Assembly (NCBI GenBank): GCA_963854735.1
Contig: OY978100.1
Span: forward strand, 1,364,001-1,428,000
Origin: Marvania coccoides
Lineage: Eukaryota > Chlorophyta > Trebouxiophyceae > Chlorellales > Chlorellaceae
Direction of reading: 5' to 3'
DNA length: 64,000 nucleotides
Shown in pieces: positions 10,860 through 22,179 of the stretch. The notes below the pieces were generated by a model that was not told the DNA's origin, did not search any database, and saw nothing but the letters and a program-made list of their open reading frames with translations. Made by a program: the position numbers and the translations under genes. Numbering within the stretch: the stretch's first letter is position 1; every line of letters starts with the position of its first letter.

Positions 10860-13584
10860 ATGGTTATTCAGTGGGGGGTGCAGCTTGTGCTGCTTGTCCT
10901 GGCTCTTCAGGTAAGAACCTGAAATCTCACATCTGGAGACAGGGCCCAGGCGTAGCATTATTCCCATCGCACGGATACCATTCCAAATTTATATGGCAGC
11001 CAGCCGATCTCGTGTTTGATTTGCGCGAAAATTCAATCGGGGGATTTTGATGTGTGGGGAGGGAGTGTGACCTTCAGATGTCAGAAAAATGTGACAAGGT
11101 CGTTCTTGACATCGACATGTCGGGGAAAATGTGACCAAGTAATGATGAACTAACTACTGTTATATTCGTACACACGCAGGCAGCGGTATCGTACGCCAAA
11201 TTGGTCAAGCCAGCGCCGGAAGAGAGGCCCACACGGCTGCTGGTAAAGTACAAGCAAGGCAAGGAGCCTGTGCCCGGGCGTAAAGGAAGCAAGAAGCTGA
11301 GGGGGCCGCGTCTGTATCGCGAAGACCGCCGCTCAAATGAGACTATCAATGAAGCACTGAGGCGATTCAAGAATGACCCCAATGTCGAGGTCGTTGAGCC
11401 CGACTACATCGTGCATGCGCTTGCCAATGTCAACGACCCTGGCTTTGGCCAGCAATGGGCGCTGGCAGCCAACCACATGAACGCTCAGGCCGCCTGGGAC
11501 ATCACCACTGGCTCCAAGAATGTGCGTGTGTGCGTCATCGACTCTGGCATCCAGCGCACCCACCAGGACTTGACTGCCAACGTTGTCGCTGGTTACGATG
11601 CCATTACGAATACTGCTGGAAATACAGGTAAGCCGCAGAGGCAAAACTGCGAGAGAGATCTGCAATTATAACCCCCAAAGATAAGCTATTTTACAGCAGC
11701 CTTTCCTCCTCCTCTCTTCACTCTTCCTTTCTCCATTTTTTCTTCCTTAGTGGACGGCAATGGACATGGCACACACTGCAGCGGAGTGATTGGCGCAACA
11801 ACCAACAACGGGATTGGTATGGCGGGCCTGAACCACCAAGTGACAATTATCCCGTGCAAATTCCTCAGTACTACCGGCTCTGGGTCTACCTCTGACGCCA
11901 TTGAATGGTGCGTCATGATTTCAACAGCGGTTCTCATGGTTGCTATGATTTGTTTCCCTCGTTCCGAAAGAGGAGTCCTCTTCTGACAACATTAGTTTTC
12001 TGCTCCGCCCTCTCGCAGCATCGACTGGTGCTCCACCACCGGCGGGGCCAAGATCTTGTCCAACAGCTGGGGAGGAGGCGGTAGCAGCAATCTGTTGATA
12101 GCTGCCATTAACCGGGCTGTCGGCAGGGGCAGCCTGTTTGTCGTCGCTGCAGGAAACAACGCCGCTAACAATGACGTTGCTACCAGTAACTACCCCGCAA
12201 AGTGGGTTGCTGATATTTTATATGCTCCCATGTTTTCTTGCTAAGTGCGCATACTTTAACTGAGTATGAGTAATGGCATTCATTGCAGGTACAATCTTCC
12301 TGGCATGATTGCCGTCGCTGCCACCACGAGTGCCAAGACACTGGCGTCATTCTCCGCCTACGGCGCCACCACAGTCCACATTGGCGCCCCTGGACAAAGC
12401 ATTTATTCCTCCGTTATCTCCGGCGGATATGAGCTGTGGGACGGGACTTCCATGGCTACGCCCCAAGTATCTGGCGTCGCAGCGATGATCTGGGCTATCA
12501 ATCCCAACCTGACCGTGGCTGAAGTGAGGACCATCATCCTCTCCAACGTCGACCCAGGGCTCTCAGGCAAGGTGTCCAGCGGCGGAATTCTGAACGCATA
12601 CAAAGCAGTCAAGGCCGCGTCCCTCACGATTGCACCTGCTTCCCCGCCCCCTCCGTCTCCGCTTATCGCTTCCCCACCACCCCCATCCCCTGTCGCTTCT
12701 CCGCCGCCGCCCCGGTTGTCATCGCCGCCGCCGCCCACTTCCCCTTCTCCTCCTCCTCCGTCTCCTATCGCTTCCTCGCCACCCCCATCTCCTGTCGCTT
12801 CACCGCCGCCGCCTACTTCTCCTTCTCCTCCTCCTCCATCTCCCATCATTTCACCGCCCCCCCCATCCCCTATAGTTTTACCGCCGCCACCTACTTCTCC
12901 ATCGCCGCCGCCTCCCACTTCCCTTTCTCCTCCTCCATCTCCTGTCATTTCACCGCCACCGCCATCCCTTCCCTCTTCACCGCCTCCTTCATCCCCTATC
13001 GCTTCCCCACCTCCTCCGACCGAGTCCACACCATCTCCTCCTCCTCCCACCGAGTCCCCGCCACCTCCTTCACCCCAGTCTTCCCCGCCTCCTCCTGCTC
13101 TCTCTTCGCCGCCGCCCCCGCCGCCGCCCGCTGCAGTCTGCAAGGTGCAATTCACGGCAGTGATCGCCGACAACACGAGGTTGGTTTTTATTTAGTTAGC
13201 GCTGGAAATTCGTTTTTATTTTGGATTTATTCTGGTGAGAGCATCTCTAACAAGAGTCATTCTTCCTGCTCAGGTACATCGGAGGAACAAACTTCCTGAC
13301 GTACGCAAACGTCGCTACAAAAGAGTCCTGCGGAACTCGTTGCGAAGGGAACGTTCGCTGCTGGTAAGCTTTATTGATCTTTGCCACCATCCACTTTTTT
13401 TTTTGTTCAAATTTCCACTTGTGAACCCATATCTTGCTAACGCATCGTATTTCCTCGAATCTGCGCTTGTAGGGCGTTCAATTACAACAAATCATTACGG
13501 CGTTGCCTTTTCTTCTCGGAATTCGGCTTTGACCTTAGGCTCACTGCCAATACTGGCTTTGCTTCTGGTTACATTTGCATGTGA
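10860..13584 (+). CDS. secreted subtilisin-like serine protease, copy A
   Basis: Seven exons: 10860-10910, 11180-11627, 11751-11907, 12019-12201, 12289-13179, 13274-13363, 13473-13584; 626 residues. Exon 1 encodes a signal peptide (VQLVLLVLALQ). An I9-type propeptide region follows (RLLVKYKQG to VEVVEPDYIVHA), then an S8 domain with Asp about residue 138 (VCVIDSGI), His about 172 (GHGTHCSG), oxyanion Asn (AAGNN) and Ser about 334 (DGTSMATPQVSG), so it should be active. A roughly 150-residue PPPSP-rich linker like algal cell-wall proteins leads to a C-terminal Cys-rich module (FLTYANVATKESCGTRCEG, RCLFFSEFG) similar to a PAN/apple-like fold. Likely an extracellular or wall protease. Tandem paralogue of the gene at 15440; no GT-to-GC change at its introns. 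Confidence 0.9.
12625..13135 (+). repeat. imperfect Pro-Ser codon repeat (PPPSP linker) of subtilase A
   Basis: Low-complexity CCN/TCN repeat encoding tandem PPPPSP(I/V)ASPP units. The paralogue has only about 20 residues of the same linker, so the array has expanded or contracted here. Reverse-strand Gly-rich frames are shadows of it. Confidence 0.8.
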
Positions 13585-14411
13585 TCAAGCTTAAAGCGTT
13601 GGGAGCATCTGAAAATAGAAATAACACTGTTCAAAATAATACTGCATACTATGTATGTATGTATGTACTAAACAAAAAAAAAAAAATGTCTGCCGCCTTT
13701 CTCTTGGTTTAATGGTTTAATGGTTAACGTTATACCTTAACGTTATACCCCCCCCCAAAAAAAAAAAACGTAAAATTCCTCATGGTCTGCCTTTTAAATA
13801 GTATGTGTTGTTAACAAATTGAATTATTGAATTTAACGCTCTTCAATTTACTGATACACGTATCTTTAGCACTACGGATGTATGCCCAAGCTCCAGAAGT
13901 ATTTCCCCGCCCCGATTTTGTTATTTCGACACGTTTTTTTCATACAACTCTTCAAAATCTAAGGTATCACATGTCTATTGCACTGAATAGTATTGTCTAG
14001 CTTTTAAATGTCTTCTTTCCCTATTTCTATCCATCATTATTTTGTCTAATTCCTTTTCGGTACTTTTGGAGGTTTGGAGGTTGTCCAGCGGCACGATAAA
14101 TTTCGATGCCTAGTGTTTTGATGACGGAGCTGCTTTGCAGAAACCACTGGTGCAACCGTTTACACTGTAAGAAATGATGCAGCAGGACCCTGGGAGGTCG
14201 TGCTGCGGCAGGTTGGCTCTGGAATTCTCAACAGCAGGCGGAATTTTCGGCAATGGGAACTTATTAAAAGCCTGTTCCAGCAGTTTTTGGGGAGTGGCGT
14301 TAGAAACCCTGTTATTCAGCACCATTGTGCCGAGGACGCTAGGCGCTCCGGTGACTGCCCTGCCGTTCGGAACGAGGTGAGGACAATTTTTTTTAACCTG
14401 GTACTGTGACA
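13585..14411. other. AT-rich spacer after subtilase A
   Basis: No supported gene. It contains a short ATGT microsatellite near 13649-13668, homopolymer A and C runs at 13672-13768 and a duplicated TTAACGTTATACC motif near 13724-13749. Short frames around 14110-14490 have no recognisable features. Confidence 0.4.
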
Positions 14412-14560
14412 ACCCTGGAGAGGAGCTAGCACACTTTGGGGCCAAAAGACCTATCCGGGGCCTTCCACCATTTTCGTATGGCAACATGGGGCGTTCCCAT
14501 GGGAGTTACGAGCTCCGGCCTTGTCCTAGCTTCCAATCCTCCCCAGATGTCCGTGTATCA
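14406..14560 (+). repeat. dispersed repeat family R1, copy 1
   Basis: About 150 bp closely similar to 33163-33330. Shared blocks include GGAGCTAG, CACTTTGGGGCCAAA, ACCTATCCGGGG, CATGGG and AATCCTCCCCAGATG. It abuts the left end of the MITE at 14576. No coding capacity; origin unknown. Confidence 0.75.
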
Positions 14561-14572
14561 AGTCTGTTACAG

Positions 14573-15157
14573 TTAGGCCGACTAAACTAGATTCCCGGTT
14601 CAGGCTAACATTTTCCCCGGCGAGGTTGGGGGGGGGGGGGGGGATTTTCGTTCGTTAGTTATACTTCGTCAAGCTGCTGAGAACCCCCTAACTGTGCGTT
14701 TAAGTGCTCTGGACACCTGCTACGTGTATATATGCATGAATAATTTATAAAAACATACTTTAAAATAAAAATTCGAGTCACAAGAGACTATTTTTCATAC
14801 CGCCGCCACCCTTCACTCACTCTCCTCACTCAGCTCCTCATCAATCTCCTCCTCATCAATCTCCTCCTCGCTTGCTACAGGCCCTGTTTCCTTGTAAATT
14901 TCCTTGACACCGCGGTGCACCGTCGAAAATGGTGACCTGAACCCAATCCATTTGAAAATATGCACCCTCTGGGCACTTCCTCGCTTTTCTCGAGGTGGAT
15001 AAACGATGCATTTATCGATTTTACATGAATTAGAGGCTCACAGGGCTCAGAAAGGCCAAAATTCAATGTGCACGGTTTTGACGAACGAAACCTAATTTTG
15101 CGCCCAAGGGAGGGGGGGGGGTAAGCCTGAACCGGGAATCTAGTTTAGTCGGCCTTA
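14573..15157. mobile_element. 579-bp MITE with TTA target duplication (PIF/Harbinger-like)
   Basis: Element 14576-15154 is bounded by perfect terminal inverted repeats of about 30 bp that begin GGCCGACTAAACTAGATTCC and read inward. They are flanked by TTA at 14573-14575 and again at 15155-15157. A 3-bp TWA duplication and GGCC-type termini are the marks of Tourist/PIF-Harbinger elements (family knowledge). Just inside each end are long G (left) and G (right) homopolymers. The interior has no transposase frame, only a CTCCTCATCAAT tandem motif at 14834-14870, so it is non-autonomous. Confidence 0.8.
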
Positions 15158-15439
15158 CAAATGAAATTATTTCATGAAGGAATTCAATATTACAAATCCC
15201 AGACTGTCTGTATGCCCAGAAACTCTCAGTTCATTCCAGAGATAAAATTTCTGCACATAGATACGTGCAGCCCCTCGGAAGGAATGCAGAGGTGGAAAAG
15301 AAAGATAGATGTACAGCAGCCGCGCCCTGCCCGCCCAGAAGCAGCTGAAAGCGGACGTGGCCCATAACGAGAGATAGATAAGTCTGTCCGACAATCGGGT
15401 TTCGTGCATTAAATTCAATTATTATTAATACCCACAACT
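15158..15439. promoter_or_regulatory. upstream region of subtilase B
   Basis: 282 bp between the MITE and the start codon of subtilase B. No shared block with the upstream region of copy A is obvious, so the two promoters appear diverged, with a MITE inserted close to this one. No defined promoter motif seen. Confidence 0.3.
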
Positions 15440-17603
15440 ATGGTCCGGAGGGTGCAGCTTGTTCTGCTTGTTCTTGCTCTTCAGGTGAGTGACCATACTA
15501 CTCGCACCCAAAAGAGACGAAGCCCCAGGCGCAGCATTTTTATTGCAATATCATTTCAGATCCATGTGGCATGCCGTTCTCCTGTTTTTTTTTTTTTGAA
15601 AACTTCGATGGGGGGATGAAGATGTCAGCAACATCTATTTTATGTGCGCGTAGGTAGCTGTGTCTTATGCCGGCAAACGGGTCAAGGAAGGCCCCGAAGA
15701 GAGGCCCACACGGCTGCTGGTAAAGTACAAGCAAGGCAAGGAGCCTGTGCCCGGGCGTAAAGGAAGCAAGAAGCTGAGGGGGCCGCGTCTGTATCGCGAA
15801 GACCGCCGCTCAAATGAGACTATCAATGAAGCACTGAGGCGATTCAAGAATGACCCCAATGTCGAGGTCGTTGAGCCCGACTACATCGTGCATGCGCTTG
15901 CCAATGTCAACGACCCTGGCTTTGGCCAGCAATGGGCGCTGGCAGCCAACCACATGAACGCTCAGGCCGCCTGGGACATCACCACTGGCTCCAAGAATGT
16001 GCGTGTGTGCGTCATCGACTCTGGCATCCAGCGCACCCACCAGGACTTGACTGCCAACGTTGTCGCTGGTTACGATGCCATTACGAATACTGCTGGAGAT
16101 CCAGGTGAGTGGGAGAAGGAGAATTCAGAACCGTCCTTCATCCTTTGTTAACCTCTTCCTCTTTCAAATGAAACATGGGGGGAAATTTAGGGGATGCCAA
16201 CGGTCATGGAACTCATGTGGCTGGTAAGGAAAAGCTGTGAAAGAGAGAAACAAGAAAGAAAAATAACATGATTAGAAAAATGCCTAGCTAATAGCTTTTG
16301 CATGAAAACGAGAACTAAATTGTGTCTAATCTTTTGGGGGTGCAGGTGTGATTGGAGCGAATTCCAACAATTCGGTTGGCATGGCGGGACTGAACCACCA
16401 AGTGACGGTGATTCCGTGCAAATTCCTGTCCGCTACCGGCTCTGGATCGACCTCGGACGCTATTGAGTGGTACGGTGTTTGCTGCATACTTTGAATTTAT
16501 ATACTTAATTGCTTAATTTCTAACCTTTTCTTGCCCTTCACAGCATCGACTGGTGCTCCACCACCGGCGGGGCCAAGATCTTGTCCAACAGCTGGGGAGG
16601 AGGCGGTAGCAGCACGCTCCTGATTGATGCAATCAACCGGGCTGTCGGCAGGGGCAGCCTGTTTGTCGTCGCTGCAGGAAACAACGCCGCTAACAATGAC
16701 GTTGCTACCAGTAACTACCCCGCAAAGTGGGTTGCTGATATTTTATATGCTCCCATGTTTTCTTGCTAAGTGCGCATACTTTAACTGAGTATGAGTAATG
16801 GCATTCATTGCAGGTACAATCTTCCTGGCATGATTGCCGTCGCTGCCACCACGAGTGCCAAGACACTGGCGTCATTCTCCGCCTACGGCGCCACCACAGT
16901 CCACATTGGCGCCCCTGGACAAAGCATTTATTCCTCCGTTATCTCCGGCGGATATGAGCTGTGGGACGGGACTTCCATGGCTACGCCCCAAGTATCTGGC
17001 GTCGCAGCGATGATCTGGGCTATCAATCCCAACCTGACCGTGGCTGAAGTGAGGACCATCATCCTCTCCAACGTCGACCCAGGGCTCTCAGGCAAGGTGT
17101 CCAGCGGCGGAATTCTGAACGCATACAAAGCAGTCAACGCTGCCATCGGGTATAATCCCGCCCCCCCGCCGCCTCCTTCCCCTCCCGCTTCGCCTCCCCC
17201 GCCCCCTTCCCCACCTCCGCCTCCTGGAGGTTGCGTGAAGTGGAAGGCGGTGATCACTGACAACACCCGGTACAACAGGGGAACAAACTTCCTGACCTAC
17301 CGCAACGTCGCTACAAAGGAGACCTGTGGAAGTCTCTGCGAAGGCAATGCACGCTGCTGGTAAGCTGTATTGGTCGTGATGATCGTCGCCGCCTCCCTCC
17401 ACTTTCACATTCTTCAATTATTCTGTCCCACGAGATCCATTTATTCCTTGATTTTGCTAACCGTTGTTCTACCATAAATCTGCACTTTCAGGTCGTTTAA
17501 TTACAACAAAGGACTGCGCCGTTGCCTTTTCTTCACGCAGTTTGGCACGCAGCTTGCAAGCGTTGTTGATGCTGGTTTTGCTTCGGGTTACATCTGTCCG
17601 TGA
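15440..17603 (+). CDS. secreted subtilisin-like serine protease, copy B
   Basis: Seven exons: 15440-15484, 15654-16104, 16191-16223, 16346-16469, 16544-16726, 16814-17359, 17492-17603; 497 residues. Signal peptide (VQLVLLVLALQ), I9-like propeptide, S8 triad Asp about 137, His about 171 (GHGTHVAG), Ser about 333 (DGTSMATPQ), then a short PPPSPPASPPPPPSP linker and the same Cys-rich C-terminal module ending GYICP. Exon 3 is only 33 nt and carries the catalytic His region. Compared with copy A it has an extra intron after HVAG and lacks the intron inside the Cys-rich module. Large blocks are identical in sequence to copy A, including one whole intron, while the His-region exons differ. Probably extracellular, with substrate unknown. 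Confidence 0.9.
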
Positions 17604-18843
17604 TCAACCAAAAAGCGTAAGGGTAATTTGATACTATGCATTATATATATATTTGCACTCGCTGAAATATTGCACACTTAATAATTCTTGAATAATTTCC
17701 CTCTCTTGTGTCTCATGTATTTCGTCCACCACCTATCTTATACTTCTCCTTTTTTACTCCCATGGTTTGTTGAGAAATCACGGGAATGTTTTTCCCGTGT
17801 GTCAATAGCAAAATGTGCCATTTTCAGAGCGGAGTTAAATACGACTTAAGCTTAAATTACAAAATTTAAGTGGAAAACATCCCTAATGTTTAATTTGTTT
17901 ATACGTTTTGAATAAGGCGCGCCTTCAATGCTTCTGATCTTCGCTCAAGCTGCATCAGGGGCATTATTTTTTCACCGGCATGCTTTCTTTCATTTGTTTT
18001 CCAGTAACTCTTCAAAGTAAGGACCCCACGTTTTTATTGCACAAACGCGCATATCTTAGCTTCTAAAAAATTCTTCCCAACTTTTCCATTTCCCTTTATA
18101 CTTCGATTTCGCGGGCTCTTCTGGGCTTACTGTTTCGCTATAGTCAAGTTGGCGTCTCTTATTGAAATATTTATTAATATATATTTTGCTCCCGGGCGTT
18201 GTCTAACGTATTATGCTTTGGTATATACCATTGCTGGTGCTTTGTTTATGTAAAAGGATAGACAACAAGTATCTTTGTTGACAATGCGTTGCCTTGGAAA
18301 GCGATTCAACGCTTCAGCAGCTTCGCGGGGGTGCTGTTGATACCCTTGTTGAAATTTGTCATCGCGGTAGCGATGTGATTTTAATAGATTGGAAAGCTGG
18401 CGACGCAGCTCCGCCCCCCCATGTCTTGTGAATCAGCTTCAAGCAATTTGAAGTGAAGTGTGAAGAAATCGCTGAAACGCAGCTGGTTGGTAGGCCTTTC
18501 GCCTGAAGAGCATCAAATTAATTTTACTAAATAAATTGAAATCGCGCCATTGCTGCTGATTCATCAGTGGAGCAGCAATTGCCGCCTCGTAAACTACGTT
18601 AAAACAGGCAAACGATCTCGGACTCGGAGGAAATTTTTACTTCATGCCCCTAGACTAGCGGTTTGGTTGCAAATAATAACAGGTAAACAAATTGGACTCT
18701 ACAGAAGCAGCTGTTGTAGCTTTGAGCTCAGCCCGCAATTTTCGTTTCTAACAATCAAATTCTAACAATCAAATTGTCTTAACTCCTTATGCGCACGCGC
18801 ACCACTAGAAGCCCTCTCCTTTCCTGACAGCCCCGACTCCCCA
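17604..18843. other. gene-free AT-rich spacer
   Basis: 1.2 kb between subtilase B and the coiled-coil gene. I find no frame with family signal, no tRNA-like fold and no repeat shared with the rest of the window. Confidence 0.4.
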
Positions 18844-20506
18844 ATGACCGCCGAGACCCCCGCTTCCTTCTCTCTCCCAGGCGAGGGAACGGCCATGGCC
18901 CCTCGCCTGCGCATCCTGGAAGCTACCGCCCAGGCGCATGCCACGCAGATCTCGCTGCTGCGCCAGCTGGGAGACGACCTGGGCGCGTGGCGCTACCGCA
19001 TGGACTCCACATCCAACCAGACCATGGAGAAAATGGAGGCGCTGAAAGCCGACGTCAAATGCAGCTTGGAGATCAAAACCCGCCTTCAGGTGGTAGAATC
19101 GCAGCTGACGGCCGCCCACGCCCTGCTCACCACTCAAGACGGGGTCAACGCCGACTTCCGCGTCACCGCTGCGGACCTCAACGCCTCACTGGCGGAGGTT
19201 GGCGCCACGGCGGACGGGGCAGCAGTGGACGCCGCTGCTGCTGTTACAATGGCCTCCAGCACTGCTGAGGAGACCGTGGCGCTGTCGTCGCAGGTACAGG
19301 CGCTGCGGCTGGGGCTGGAGGTCGTGGAGAGCTCTCTGGAGGGCCTGGATTTCGGGGACGCACTGCAGCTTCTCCGCTCTCGCGTCAACGACCTTGATTC
19401 CGGGGTCGCACAAGTGGCACAAGAGACCCTGGCTCAGGTGGCCGGCGTGCACGCCGCCCTGGAGGACCTCTGCCGCAAGGTCGCTGCCAACGACGAAGCA
19501 GCCGCCTACCAAGCGCTCCGCATTGACACCGCCGTGGCTGCGCTGTCAGAAGACATCGAGGGGCTGCGCCGGGACGCGCTGCTGCGGGAGCAGGCCATGG
19601 CGGCCGCCTTCCCCCCATTGAGCCCCGCTCTCACCACTTCTTCAATGCGCACTCCGCCTTCAGAGCACGGTCACCACCACTGCCACGCCGCCCCTGACCC
19701 CCGCCTCAAGCTGGCGGTGTCCACGCTCAGCGACGGCTACCGCTCCCTGCACCGTGAGTTAGTTATATTTGGAAAATTCATCCTTGGATTTTTTGGTGGT
19801 AAATGTGAAAGCGTTTTTTTCCCCTCTGAACGCTCTTGCTGATTTTTTTTCCTTCTGTAACTCTGTGTGCGTAGGTGCGGTGACGCTGATGTACGAAGAG
19901 CAGGCGGAGGTGGCTGGCAAGGTGGCCGCTGTGGGCGCTGCAGCCGCGCAGCCCAAGGCTAACCACAGCGCCACCCCAGTATCCCGCATTCGCGCCCTTA
20001 ACATGGCCAGCAGTAGCGGCGCTACAGTGGACATTGCCTCCCACCCCGTGGCGTTCAGTCCCTGCCCTGGAGCAGGCAAAAAAAGGCGCGTTAAGATGGA
20101 AAAGGGCAGGCAGGGCGGCGCTGTGGACGAAATTGTGGAGCTGCGGGCGCTGCTGACGGCGCAGGCGGCAGACGCCGTCCGCGAGCAGCGCCGCGCGGAG
20201 CGGCTGGAGGCTGAGGTGGCGGAGATGCGGTGCCTGCTGAGCACCCTGGCGCCGCGGGCTGAAGAGGAAGAGGAGGCGATGGAGGACGCTGTGGAGGAGA
20301 TCGTTGAAAAGAAAGAAAAGTCAGTGCCGCAGGTTACGCTCATTCCCGCAAAGTCCCTCTGCAAGTCGCTCTCCGACCGTTTGGCTGTGAGCTTCGTGGT
20401 GAACGAGGCCTCTGCCAGCGTGAAGGTGGGCATCGCTGCTAGCCGCAGCAGCGTGCGGGAGGAGGCCTCCAAAGAGAGCTTGATTGCCGCAGTTCGCAAC
20501 AACTAG
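18844..20506 (+). CDS. unrecognised coiled-coil protein
   Basis: Two exons, 18844-19753 and 19875-20506, 513 residues. The join splits an Arg codon (C/GT) in SLHRAVTLMYEEQ. The first 260 residues are Ala/Leu/Glu-rich with heptad-like spacing (ILEATAQAHATQISLLRQL, ALRLGLEVVESSLEGL) and no Pro until PPLSPALTTSS, indicating long coiled coils. A basic patch, KKRRVKMEK, could be a nuclear signal. A second helical stretch (EIVELRALLTAQAADAV) and an acidic run (AEEEEEAMEDAVEEIVE) precede a C-terminal LSDRLAVSFVVNEASASVKVG. I do not recognise a family. A structural or scaffold role is only suggested by composition. The start is the first ATG of the open frame. Confidence 0.65.
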
Positions 20507-22179
20507 GGTCAAGTTCCGGCCAACGTGGTGGCGGTGCACTGAGATGAAAAATGGAGAGCAGGCAGAGCGAAAATAGGATGAGATAGGCGACATACTTTTT
20601 ACCTAACTCTTTTATAGTGACAAGACGTACATTTTTGTTTACCTTCGTAGATTGTACGGTATTCCGTTATGGGTGGGGTTCATGGCGATGTGGCCAGGTC
20701 TGCCACTTTTTGGCTTTTTGACTTCTACAGTGCTGGCGAGGCTGAATTTCTGGAGGAGAGGCACACTGCGGACATAGCTTTGACAGTTTTTCATGAACTG
20801 AGTACTGAGGTAATTTTCAACCCCCCAGTATATTATTATTTTTCTTTTTGCATGCATGAATGTAATGACAATTTCTGACAAGGGTTGAATAGTAACTCCC
20901 TCCAGAAGCATAGGCAGGTGCTCAAGGATTTTAATATACCCCCCCGTCCATCATGGTGATATACTCAGCATTCATTGCGTTATGACAATTCAACTCTGTC
21001 AAAAGAGCTCCAGAACCCCCTTCTCCCGGCCAAAAAAAACAGGCTCAAAGAATGCTGCCCAGTAATAATTTTTGTGGACCAAAACTGCAAAAACTGGTTT
21101 TTCAGGGGCACGCAAAAAAATCATCACTACAACGTGCACGGATGCCGATTTCTCTCTCAATTTGCCATCATTATACAATGGTGTTTATAAGTATAAGATG
21201 ATCATCATATAATGACTATATTAGTATTTCAAATAGACAAGTTGAATGATCAACCTACCTACGGGGCCTTAGTTGCCCTTTTGTGCGGACTTTAAACCCT
21301 GTAATGTATGCATGTATGTGTGTACCTATAATTAGGGAGGGGGCAAAAGGCAAAATCGCTATTATTCATACAGGGATGAGATCCTGGCCTGATGGGTTTA
21401 ATGGGTTTACATCTGGTTGTTACGTCTCATACAGAAGGTGCTCTTATAGAGACCTGCAAGGCGACGTGCCACTTCCCGCCACAGTAAGGCGGGTACCCCC
21501 TTCCATCCGCTGGGATCGACCCCCGGTACGGTGGACGTACGGATACTGCCACTACGCCGGTGACCGCTCCGCCGCCCACAGTTAAGGCTCTGGCCCCCGC
21601 CTTCCGGAGTCCCCCAGCGGCGCGACCGACTAAAATTAAGGGAAAAGCAGGACTCTCCGGACGGCAAACGATGCGTTTTATCCTTGCTTCTCTGGGCTCT
21701 AGAAGTGCGTTTGAGCAAAGTGGTCTTGTACGAAATTGTTGGCTCTTTAGACTGTTTTGGACACCTTACTGACGCCAGCAACACGAAAATTGCAGGTAAG
21801 CAGGAAGTTGACATCTTCATTGATTTGCTTATGATACTCTTCGAAGGAGCCACAATTGTTCGGACCCCACCACCCATTTAAGTAGTATGCGCCGCAACCC
21901 GTGGGTTCCCCAAGCTTTTGCCGCGGGTGCTCAACGAGAATAGTTACAAAGTGGAGGGCTATAAAGATAGAAAGAAGTAACTCAAATTCTATGCCCCTCC
22001 ATGCCTATTGCAGAGCTTCTAAATACAATTGTGTTTGATTATTACTAATTAATATAGCTGCGGAGCCTATTTTATTGAATTATTTGTCATTTCGCCGTTG
22101 CAGTCAAACTTGCGCGCAATAACCAGCTCCAGCTCAGCTTCGCAGCAAGTCAAGTTGTAGTAGTCATGGGATAAAATAG
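20507..22179. other. repeat-like intergenic region
   Basis: 1.7 kb without a supported gene. A stretch at 20640-20813 can encode a hydrophobic peptide ending at a possible donor and is listed separately. A GC-rich island at 21430-21650, unlike its AT-rich surroundings, is full of short inverted GC motifs and looks like inserted repeat DNA, but I found no second copy in the window. Confidence 0.35.
20647..20770 (+). pseudogene. possible stray exon of a membrane protein
   Basis: In the frame starting at 20647, about 40 residues read with LYGIPLWVGFMAMWPGLPLF and FGFLTSTVLARLNFWRRG, a plausible transmembrane pair. It has no clear start or flanking exons and ends at an in-frame TAG. Could be chance or a gene relic. 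Family unknown. Confidence 0.2.

Noticed and set aside
12403..13176. 257-codon Gly/Glu-rich frame on the minus strand
   Set aside because: Exact reverse complement of the PPPSP-coding linker of subtilase A; composition is a shadow.
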